A stretch of 16,043 bases of DNA from CAZKMM01 sp964553915 (GTDB taxonomy: Bacteria > RBG-13-61-14 > DRUE01), in assembly GCA_964553915.1 (NCBI GenBank), contig CAZKMM010000053.1, positions 1 to 16,043 of the forward strand. Reading direction: 5' to 3'. Shown here one piece after another: positions 1 to 6,406 of this stretch; the stretch's first letter is position 1, and every line of letters begins with the position of its first letter. Both the position numbers and the translations under genes were made by a program. The notes below the pieces were generated by a model, which had not been told where the DNA came from, did no database searches, and saw only the letters and a program-made list of their open reading frames with translations.

Positions 1-2
1 AA

Positions 3-1367
3 CTTTTATTGCGGTTAAGGTGGTTTGTTCAGTTAAGATGGTTATTTTTATTAGGGCTGGCGGTGGTAATATTCTTTGCCCGCAAGATTTTTAATTTAGA
101 GATAGAGCATAACTGGATACCTATCTATATAATTGGGGTTTTAGTATTTCTTTATAATGTAGGTTTTTACATTCGTCATTGGCTGGTCAGGAAGCACAAG
201 GAAAGCAAAGTCAGTCCCAGAGAACTCAGAATAGAGGCAAATCTTCAGATTGGGCTTGATTTAATGGCACTGATTTTTTTGATTCATTACAGCGGTGGGA
301 TTGAGAATCCTTTCATTTTTTTCTTTATTTTCCATATGATTATGGGCAGTATTCTTCTTAGTCGTTTGGATATCTGGTTTCAGGCTATCGGGGCAATTTT
401 TATATTGATGCTTCTTTTAGGACTATCTTATTTCGGGATTATTCCTCATTATCATATCAATGGTTTTGCTCATCCCGGACTCTGGCTCAATAAACCATAT
501 ATCTGGGCAGGGGCGGTCAGTTTTTCCTTAACAATTCTTATGACCATTTATATGACCACTTCTATTGCCCAGAGTTTAAGGAAAAGGGAAAGAGAGCTTT
601 TTGAAACCAAAAATCAGCTTGAGAAAAAGTCCCAGGAGCTTGAGCAGGTGAACAAAGAGATTATCCGTCAACAGCAATTATTGATTCAATCCGAGAAATT
701 AGCCTCTCTGGGAAAACTTTCCGCGGGGGTGGCTCACGAATTAAACAGCCCCCTGACCGGGATTTTGAGCTTTGCCCATTTTATCAAGGACGCCGCTCAG
801 GATAATCCTCAAATCCAGCGTGATATTGAGGTGGTGATTCGCGAGACCGAGAGATGTAAAAAGATAATCAAAAGCCTATTAGACTTTGCCCGTCAGAGCC
901 AGCCCGAGAAAAAAAACGAGGATTTACTGGCAATTTTATCCAAGACCATTTCCCTGATTGAAAACCACAAAGATTTTAAAAATATAAAAATCATAAAGGA
1001 CTTTCCGGAAAGCTTACCCCTAATTATGTTGGACCGAGACCAGATTCAGCAGGTATTTATGAATCTTTTGGTAAATGCCCAAGAGGCAATGCCAAAGGGA
1101 GGGAGCATTTACATCACTGTTAATCTTACCCAAGATAAAAAATATATCCAGGTGCTGTTCAGTGATACCGGGATAGGGATCAGTGAAGAGAATCTCAATA
1201 GAATTTTTGACCCGTTTTTTACCACCAAGGAAAAAGGCACCGGGCTTGGATTATCTATTGTTCTTGGAATTGTGGAAAATCATGGAGGGGAATTAGAGGT
1301 TAAGAGCAGGATTGGCGAGGGAACCACTTTTATCATTAAGCTTCCGACCGGTCAGGAGGGAGAATAA
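3..1367 (+). CDS. Membrane sensor histidine kinase (PilS/AtoS-like), 5' end cut by window edge
   Basis: Sensor kinase that autophosphorylates on a histidine and passes the phosphate to the response regulator encoded next door. Residue numbers count from the TTG at base 9, but the frame stays open to the window edge and the first visible residues resemble the interior of such proteins, so the true start is probably outside. About six membrane segments lie at residues 11-28, 37-55, 81-93, 100-118, 124-144 and 165-185. A charged coiled-coil linker (190-230) follows, with no room for a PAS domain. The HisKA H-box is AHELNSPL with phospho-acceptor H243. The ATPase domain has the N-box (N352, N356), the G1 box DTGIG (386-390), the F-box DPFFTTKEKG and the G2 box GTGLGLS (410-416). 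The stop is 3 bases before the regulator's start, so they form one operon. The membrane layout resembles PilS, but the signal sensed cannot be read from the sequence. Confidence 0.93.
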   Translation, partial: LLLRLRWFVQLRWLFLLGLAVVIFFARKIFNLEIEHNWIPIYIIGVLVFLYNVGFYIRHWLVRKHKESKVSPRELRIEANLQIGLDLMALIFLIHYSGGIENPFIFFFIFHMIMGSILLSRLDIWFQAIGAIFILMLLLGLSYFGIIPHYHINGFAHPGLWLNKPYIWAGAVSFSLTILMTIYMTTSIAQSLRKRERELFETKNQLEKKSQELEQVNKEIIRQQQLLIQSEKLASLGKLSAGVAHELNSPLTGILSFAHFIKDAAQDNPQIQRDIEVVIRETERCKKIIKSLLDFARQSQPEKKNEDLLAILSKTISLIENHKDFKNIKIIKDFPESLPLIMLDRDQIQQVFMNLLVNAQEAMPKGGSIYITVNLTQDKKYIQVLFSDTGIGISEENLNRIFDPFFTTKEKGTGLGLSIVLGIVENHGGELEVKSRIGEGTTFIIKLPTGQEGE

Positions 1368-1370
1368 AAA

Positions 1371-2804
1371 ATGGCAGAAGTAAACATCTTGGTAGTGGAT
1401 GATGAGGAGATAGTACTTGAGAGCTGTGAGCGGGCGCTTGCCAGCCAGGGATATAGTGTGAGCACGGCGGAAAGCGTGGAGCAGGCAATTAGTTTGTTCC
1501 AGAAAAAACTCTTTGATGTGGTAATTGTGGATTTAGTAATGCCCAAAAAGGGTGGGATGGAATTGTTAAAATATATCAAGGGCAACTATCCCCAATCCCA
1601 GGTGATTATGATTACCGGTTATTCTTCCATCAATACCGCGGTGGAATCAATTAAGCTTGGCGCCTATGATTATCTGGCAAAGCCTTTCTCTCCAAGCGAA
1701 CTGGTGGTCACGGTAAAAAAAGCCCTGGAAGAAAAGGGCAAAATTTTATTTAATTATCCTTTTAAACAGACACTGCCTGGAGAGATGATCTTTGATAACA
1801 TCATCGGTAGAAGCTCTAAAATGGTTGAGGTTTTTAAATTAATCAGCAAGGTTGCTGCCACTGACACCACCGTTCTGATTGTCGGTGAAAGTGGAACCGG
1901 AAAAGAATTAGTCGCAAGAGCCATTCATAACAATAGCCCGAGAAAAGATAATAACTTTGTAGTGGTTGACTGCCTAACCCTTTCACCCCATCTTTTAGAA
2001 AGCGAGCTATTCGGTCATGTCAAAGGCTCTTTTACCGGCGCAGACACCACCAAGGCAGGATTTTTTGAGGTCGCTAATGGCGGAACTCTATTCTTGGATG
2101 AAATTGGCGATTTAAGTTTTGATTTGCAGGGAAAATTACTCCGGGTAATTCAGGAGCGTAAATTTGTCCCGGTTGGGGGCACTGAGCCCAAAGAGACTGA
2201 TTTCCGTTTAATTGCCGCTACCAACAAAAATTTGAAAAAAATGGCAGAGACCGGCACCTTCCGAGAAGACCTGTTCTATAGATTATATGTGGTCCCGATT
2301 TTTATCCCTCCGCTTCGGGAAAGAAAAGAGGACATTCCGCTTCTGGTTGAGCATTTTTTGAAGAAATTTGCAGAAAAACATAAGCGACCAAAGCCCCAGA
2401 TTAAAGAATCAACTATGAAATGTCTTTTAAACTATGACTGGCCTGGAAATGTCCGCGAACTTGAGAACACAATAGAGCGTGCCTTAATCAGCTCAGATGG
2501 AATTGAAATCCTGCCCACCGACCTGCCGGAAAATATCCAGAAATACCGCTCAGAGATTGCCTGCCAGGTCCCCAATAATTTGGAAGAGCTTAAAAAATTA
2601 AAAAAAGAATTAAAACAGAAAGCGGTTGAAAAGCTGGAAAAGGAGTTTATCTTGAATGCCCTTGCTGCTAATAACTGGAATGTGAGAAAAGCCGCCCAAG
2701 CGGTAGGTATGCAAAGGACCAATTTCTATGCCCTGATGAGAAAATACAACATCAAAATCACAAATGCGGAACAGGACTCAGAAGATAATCAAAATCATAA
2801 TTAA
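1371..2804 (+). CDS. Sigma-54-dependent response regulator (NtrC/AtoC/PilR family)
   Basis: Cytoplasmic transcription activator driven by phosphorylation from the upstream kinase; the family uses ATP hydrolysis to open sigma-54 RNA polymerase promoters. The receiver domain (4-120) has the acidic pair D10/D11, phospho-acceptor D54, T82 and K104. The AAA+ domain (about 143-375) has Walker A GESGTGKE (172-179), Walker B GGTLFLDE (237-244) and the sigma-54 contact loop, which reads GSFTGA (219-224) instead of the commoner GAFTGA. A Fis-type helix-turn-helix lies at about 418-459 (NVRKAAQAVGMQRTNFYALM), followed by an acidic, polar tail. The full family length of 477 residues is present. A strong Shine-Dalgarno, AGGAGGGAG, lies inside the kinase gene's end. 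No target promoter with a -24/-12 pattern was found in the window, so its regulon is unknown. Confidence 0.95.
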   Translation: MAEVNILVVDDEEIVLESCERALASQGYSVSTAESVEQAISLFQKKLFDVVIVDLVMPKKGGMELLKYIKGNYPQSQVIMITGYSSINTAVESIKLGAYDYLAKPFSPSELVVTVKKALEEKGKILFNYPFKQTLPGEMIFDNIIGRSSKMVEVFKLISKVAATDTTVLIVGESGTGKELVARAIHNNSPRKDNNFVVVDCLTLSPHLLESELFGHVKGSFTGADTTKAGFFEVANGGTLFLDEIGDLSFDLQGKLLRVIQERKFVPVGGTEPKETDFRLIAATNKNLKKMAETGTFREDLFYRLYVVPIFIPPLRERKEDIPLLVEHFLKKFAEKHKRPKPQIKESTMKCLLNYDWPGNVRELENTIERALISSDGIEILPTDLPENIQKYRSEIACQVPNNLEELKKLKKELKQKAVEKLEKEFILNALAANNWNVRKAAQAVGMQRTNFYALMRKYNIKITNAEQDSEDNQNHN

Positions 2805-2926
2805 TCATAGAAATGAACAAAATCCATTTCCCCAAGATTAACGCCCCCTCTCCTAATGACACCTTAAAAGGTTAATATTTTGCAGTCCAAAATTAAAAGC
2901 CAGATAGTTTGAAAATACTCTTTCTG

Positions 2927-2981
2927 CATTTTGAATTAAGCATTCTGCCAGTTTCCCTGCTTTTTCTTCTTTGATAATTTT
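2927..2981 (+). repeat. Left copy of a 55-base direct repeat flanking the gap
   Basis: Begins CATTTTGAATTAAGC and ends TTTGATAATTTT, matching 3082-3136 at all 55 positions. The match is bounded exactly by the Ns, so it probably reflects a shared k-mer at contig ends rather than a biological repeat. Confidence 0.95.
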
Positions 2982-3081
2982 NNNNNNNNNNNNNNNNNNN
3001 NNNNNNNNNNNNNNNNNNNNNNNNNNNNNNNNNNNNNNNNNNNNNNNNNNNNNNNNNNNNNNNNNNNNNNNNNNNNNNNNN
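2982..3081. other. Assembly gap of exactly 100 N
   Basis: All bases from 2982 to 3081 are N. The round length is typical of a placeholder gap of unknown size. The 55 bases before the gap (2927-2981) are identical to the 55 bases after it (3082-3136), so the true gap may be negative, meaning that the two contigs overlap. Confidence 0.97.
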
Positions 3082-3136
3082 CATTTTGAATTAAGCATTC
3101 TGCCAGTTTCCCTGCTTTTTCTTCTTTGATAATTTT
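3082..3136 (+). repeat. Right copy of a 55-base direct repeat flanking the gap
   Basis: Identical to 2927-2981. It starts at the first base after the Ns and is followed by CAATTAAAAC. If the contigs overlap, only one of the two copies exists in the real chromosome. Confidence 0.95.
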
Positions 3137-3332
3137 CAATTAAAACAAGATATAAATATCCGGGGCTTTCGTCCATAAAACCGAAAGTTATAACCTACTG
3201 AATTTAGAGCCAGAAAGATAAGCAGTTAAAATTTAATGTAATTTGCTGATTTTATTGAAGAAATCTCCCTATAAATCTCTTTCTCTTTAATACCCTATTT
3301 TCCCCTAATTTGACCTAATTTTTGCTATAGTT

Positions 3333-3354
3333 CGGTAGAAAATCGGTAGAAAAT
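3333..3354 (+). repeat. 11-bp tandem repeat, two copies
   Basis: CGGTAGAAAAT occurs twice back to back (3333-3343 and 3344-3354) in the non-coding stretch downstream of the 3' end of tRNA-Lys. The function is unknown; it could be a protein-binding site or a remnant of a tRNA-associated integration event. Confidence 0.8.
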
Positions 3355-3400
3355 GGTGTGTTAGCCTGGAGGCAAGATTGAAAAAGTGCTTAAAAATCAA

Positions 3401-3476
<76 letters not shown>

Positions 3477-3491
3477 ACCAGAGCAATAAAT

Positions 3492-3519
3492 ATAATAAAA
3501 ATTTGCTCTTAAAAGTCAA
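3492..3519 (-). promoter_or_regulatory. Sigma-70-type promoter for tRNA-Lys
   Basis: On the minus strand, the -35 box TTGACT (3514-3519) is 16 bases from the -10 box TATTAT (3492-3497). Transcription would start near 3485, leaving a leader of about 8 nt before the mature tRNA 5' end at 3476. A GAGCAA/TTGCTC inverted repeat (3481-3508) overlaps the -10 region; its significance is unclear. Confidence 0.65.
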
Positions 3520-3664
3520 GCTCTCACGGACATTGTCCAGATAAACTTTTCCGCTAACCTGTCCAGAGAAGAAAGCGCTCTTTTTGCTCTTTTTGATTGT
3601 GATTTTTCTTCCTGCCAAAGAAAAGAGAAACAATTTTTGTTCTCGGTTCTAAGCATTTTTAAAT

Positions 3665-3693
3665 TTGGGGATTTTTTTTCTTTTTGCTATGCT
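3665..3693 (+). promoter_or_regulatory. Possible promoter for the PLP enzyme / kinase-like / argS operon
   Basis: TTGGGG (3665-3670), a 17-base spacer of mostly T, then TATGCT (3688-3693). An overlapping TATAAA begins at 3693. The -35 box matches consensus weakly. The leader before the ATG at 3721 would be only about 20 nt, just enough for the Shine-Dalgarno at 3709-3714. The rest of the spacer (3477-3664) holds the tRNA promoter and short T-rich repeats but no gene. Confidence 0.3.
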
Positions 3694-3720
3694 ATAAAAA
3701 ACTTTTCCAGGAGGAAGAAG

Positions 3721-4962
3721 ATGGACTGGCTCAGTTATTTTCAGGAATCTGCTATTGAGGATTTTGAAACTTATGTTTCTCCGGGGAAAGCCAAAGCTTA
3801 CCGCTTGCTCGGGTTTGACTTCATCCCGAGCAAAAGAGAAGGGGTGTGGATTTATGATGAGAAGGGAAATAAGTATATTAACTGCCGGTCAAGTGGTGGG
3901 GTATTTAATTTTGGACATCGCCCGGAGGAGCTGGTCAAAGAGCTAAAAGATGCCCTTGAGCTTTTTGATATTGGCGACCATTTACTTCCCAGCGGTGCCC
4001 GGGCGCTTCTGGCAAAAAAACTGGCAGAGCTTACCCCGGGAGATATTCAATATACGGTTTTTGGAGTGGGTGGAGGCGAGGCAGTGGACCTGGCAATCAA
4101 GCTTGCCCGGGCTCATACTCAAAGACCCAAGATTATCAGTGCGATTGGCGGATACCACGGGCATACTGGTTTTGCCCTGGCTACCGGGGAGGAAGAATTC
4201 AAGCGTTATTTTGGACCGCTGGCACCGGGTTTTGTTCAGGTGCCTTTTGGCGACCTTAAGGCATTGGAAAAGGAGATGGATGAGACCACTGCCGGGGTGA
4301 TTTTTGAAACCATCCCTGCCACTTATGGGATTAAAATTCCTCCGCCAGAATTTTTCCCCGGAATAAGAGAGCTTTGCGATAAATACGGAGCGATAATGAT
4401 TATAGATGAGGTTCAAGCCGGGCTGGGCAGAACCGGAAGGCTCTGGGCAATAGAGGAATATGATGTGGTGCCGGACATAATGGTTTTAGCCAAAGGACTT
4501 TCTGGCGCGCTTTACCCGATGAGCGCTACCTGCTTCCGCCCACATTTAAACCGGTTTTTTGAAGAACATCCCTTCATTCATATCTCCACGATGGGTGGCT
4601 CAGAGCTGGGGTGTGTTATCACCCTGAAGGTGCTGGAGCTGACCAGCCAGCCAGAATTCCTTGCTCAGGTAAGAAAAAAAGGAGAAATTTTTGAAAAGGG
4701 GCTCAAGGAGATTCAATCCCGCCATCCCAAGCTGGTAAAGGAAGTGCGGGTAAAAGGATTGATGATTGGAATTGAAATGCCAGAGGAAAAATATGGTCCG
4801 CTTCTTACCATTGCCCTGAAGAAAAACGGGATAATTGCTCTTTTTGCCCATAATGATATGAAGTCTATGATTATAATGCCTCCGCTGATTATCAATCAGA
4901 TAGAAATTGGTCTGGTGCTGGAGGCTTTAGAAAAGAGCTTCTCTGAGCTAGAAAAACTTTAA
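3721..4962 (+). CDS. Class III PLP-dependent aminotransferase family enzyme
   Basis: Cytoplasmic PLP enzyme of fold type I, class III (the family of acetylornithine, 4-aminobutyrate and glutamate-semialdehyde aminotransferases and also amine phospholyases). I chose the ATG at 3721 because AGGAGG lies 6 bases upstream; the frame is open back to a TTG at 3637, but those 28 residues look non-coding. The length is 413 residues, normal for the family. Visible PLP features are the cofactor phosphate loop GVGGGEA (115-121, unlike the usual SGTEA), Y145/H146 stacking on the ring, D229 and Q232 in DEVQAGLGRTG, and Schiff-base lysine K258 in LAKGLSG. The family phosphate-binding Thr is probably T290 (STMGGSE). 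It is followed after 1 base by a kinase-like gene, which suggests that the two act together. The substrate is not evident; transaminase and phospho-lyase are both possible. Confidence 0.9.
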   Translation: MDWLSYFQESAIEDFETYVSPGKAKAYRLLGFDFIPSKREGVWIYDEKGNKYINCRSSGGVFNFGHRPEELVKELKDALELFDIGDHLLPSGARALLAKKLAELTPGDIQYTVFGVGGGEAVDLAIKLARAHTQRPKIISAIGGYHGHTGFALATGEEEFKRYFGPLAPGFVQVPFGDLKALEKEMDETTAGVIFETIPATYGIKIPPPEFFPGIRELCDKYGAIMIIDEVQAGLGRTGRLWAIEEYDVVPDIMVLAKGLSGALYPMSATCFRPHLNRFFEEHPFIHISTMGGSELGCVITLKVLELTSQPEFLAQVRKKGEIFEKGLKEIQSRHPKLVKEVRVKGLMIGIEMPEEKYGPLLTIALKKNGIIALFAHNDMKSMIIMPPLIINQIEIGLVLEALEKSFSELEKL

Positions 4963-4963
4963 A

Positions 4964-6406
4964 ATGAAAGAGCAGGTCTTAAAAGAGCTCAAGCAGGCAG
5001 AGGAAATTCTCAAGAGCCTTCAAGCCCGGATTAAAAAAATCAGCATCGGCAAAAAAGCGCCGGAGAATCTGGCAGATTTATTTGAGCAGTGGAACCAGGT
5101 TCTCGATAAGTTAGAGGAATTCAGAGAAATTGCCGGCTCGGATAAAACTCTTTCTTCCAGCCTGAAAAAGGCTCTGCTCAATGCTCTGGAGGGATTGGAA
5201 AAATTCCGAATTTCAAAGGAGCTGGCAGAGAAAGGAAAATGGCAGGCTCTTTTGAAAAATCTCTCTGAGCAAAAAAGAATTCTTCGGGCTTTAAAAAAAG
5301 ACCTTGCATTTCGCTGGAACAAGCCTCTGGAGGTAAAAATTCTGGGGATTGGTGAAATCACCACCACCATTGAGCTGGTGGGGGATGGTGCTCCCCGGAG
5401 AAAAAATCCGAGGAAGTCGGGCTATATCTCTCTGGCAGTAAAAAAAGCACCGGGTTTCCCGAGCCGGGAGAGTGCAGAGGTTTATCAAAGGCTCTGTTAT
5501 GAATATGAAGAATTTTTATCCCAAAAATTGGGGATTCAAACCCCTTATGCCCAGCATTCCCTTGTTCCGGGCAGGGAGGGAAGATGGCTGGTTTATAATT
5601 TGCAGGAAAAGCTTCCGCAAAAGAGCATTGCCTGTTTGATTATTCAGGTAGCAGAGCGGAGCCTGATTGAGGAGCTTTTTCTTCGGCTCCTGAATGAGCT
5701 AAAAAAGGTTTTTTTCTGGAATTTAAAGCATCCAGAATATCAGATTGGTCTGGATGCTCAGATTTCTAACTGGGCTCTTCTGGAATTCCGCCCTGAAAAA
5801 ACCAGGTTGGAAGAATGCGAGCCCCTGCTCTACATAGATACCTCCACCCCAATGATAAGAAAACAGGGCAAAGAACAGCTGGATACCGAGGTGATTATTA
5901 AAAGCATTCCCCTGATTTTAAGACCAATTATTCGCTGGACCCTGCTTCAGGAAGTGCTGGATAGATACTACCGACCAAGGGATGTGATTCTGGATTTAAT
6001 CGCCAGCTTCATCACCCACCATCGCCCGGACCTGGTGGAAAGAATGGTTGAGCTTGCCAATCAGTGGATGGCAAGTGAACTTAAAGAATTAAATCTGGCT
6101 TCTTTCCATCCCGGGCAAATCTTCCGCTACAACCAGCAGGATGTTTTAATCTGGAAGTTCTTCCGCCAGATGAAAAGAATGGATAAATTCATTACCGAGA
6201 AAATCCTGGGCAGAACCTATGAGCAAAGGCTTCCTTCCGGCTCCCCGGAAAACTGGGAGAATTTAGTCGGTGCCGGAGGCAGGGGCTTGACCCTGCCAGA
6301 AGAATGGCAAGCTCTTGCCCGCTTTAGAAAAAGCAAGCCAGAAAAAAGCGGACTAAATCAATTTGAAACCAGCAGGAAATTAGTTAATACTCAAAAGGAT
6401 GTTTGA
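4964..6406 (+). CDS. Uncharacterised protein with APH/choline-kinase-like landmarks
   Basis: I do not recognise a named function. The 480-residue protein begins with a charged helical, coiled-coil-like region (1-115). A region with kinase-type landmarks follows: a loop LGIGEITTTIEL (127-138) where an ATP-binding loop would lie, a strand with lysines K160/K161 (LAVKK), a helix rich in Glu (171-186), a candidate catalytic D264-x4-N269 (IGLDAQISNW), and YIDTSTP (290-296), whose Asp sits where the metal-binding Asp is expected. A helical C-terminal part (305-420) and a low-complexity tail follow. From memory it resembles an uncharacterised family, perhaps DUF6206; this is unverified. The start is 1 base after the PLP enzyme's stop and the end overlaps argS by 8 bases, so the three are probably co-translated. 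The kinase reading is inference; catalysis could be lost. Confidence 0.8.
   Translation: MKEQVLKELKQAEEILKSLQARIKKISIGKKAPENLADLFEQWNQVLDKLEEFREIAGSDKTLSSSLKKALLNALEGLEKFRISKELAEKGKWQALLKNLSEQKRILRALKKDLAFRWNKPLEVKILGIGEITTTIELVGDGAPRRKNPRKSGYISLAVKKAPGFPSRESAEVYQRLCYEYEEFLSQKLGIQTPYAQHSLVPGREGRWLVYNLQEKLPQKSIACLIIQVAERSLIEELFLRLLNELKKVFFWNLKHPEYQIGLDAQISNWALLEFRPEKTRLEECEPLLYIDTSTPMIRKQGKEQLDTEVIIKSIPLILRPIIRWTLLQEVLDRYYRPRDVILDLIASFITHHRPDLVERMVELANQWMASELKELNLASFHPGQIFRYNQQDVLIWKFFRQMKRMDKFITEKILGRTYEQRLPSGSPENWENLVGAGGRGLTLPEEWQALARFRKSKPEKSGLNQFETSRKLVNTQKDV

Larger units (their letters stand above)
2805..3400. other. Gene-poor intergenic region containing an assembly gap
   Basis: AT-rich stretch between the response regulator and tRNA-Lys. 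It holds the 100-N gap with identical 55-base flanks and an 11-bp tandem repeat. I see no convincing gene. Short minus-strand frames run through the gap but lack ribosome binding sites. No clear terminator follows the response regulator: the only perfect small hairpin, at 2861-2872, has 5-bp arms around 2 bases and is not followed by a real T run. Confidence 0.7.

Noticed and set aside
2861..2872. Small perfect hairpin ACCTTAAAAGGT after the response regulator, as a terminator
   Set aside because: The stem is only 5 A/T-rich base pairs with a 2-base loop, and no continuous T run follows.
2853..3176. Minus-strand open frames running through the N gap
   Set aside because: They are held open only by N. 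With the 55-base copies collapsed they become peptides of about 42 residues without a Shine-Dalgarno or recognisable motif.
3577..3594. Two tandem copies of GCTCTTTTT
   Set aside because: A short, low-complexity T-rich repeat with no associated feature.
3637..3720. Longer start (TTG at 3637) for the PLP enzyme
   Set aside because: The extra 28 residues are Phe/Ser/Lys-rich and not family-like, there is no ribosome binding site, and AGGAGG precedes the ATG at 3721.
3982..4416. 144-codon minus-strand frame inside the PLP enzyme gene
   Set aside because: It is a shadow frame opposite a well-supported gene, with no start signal or recognisable motif.
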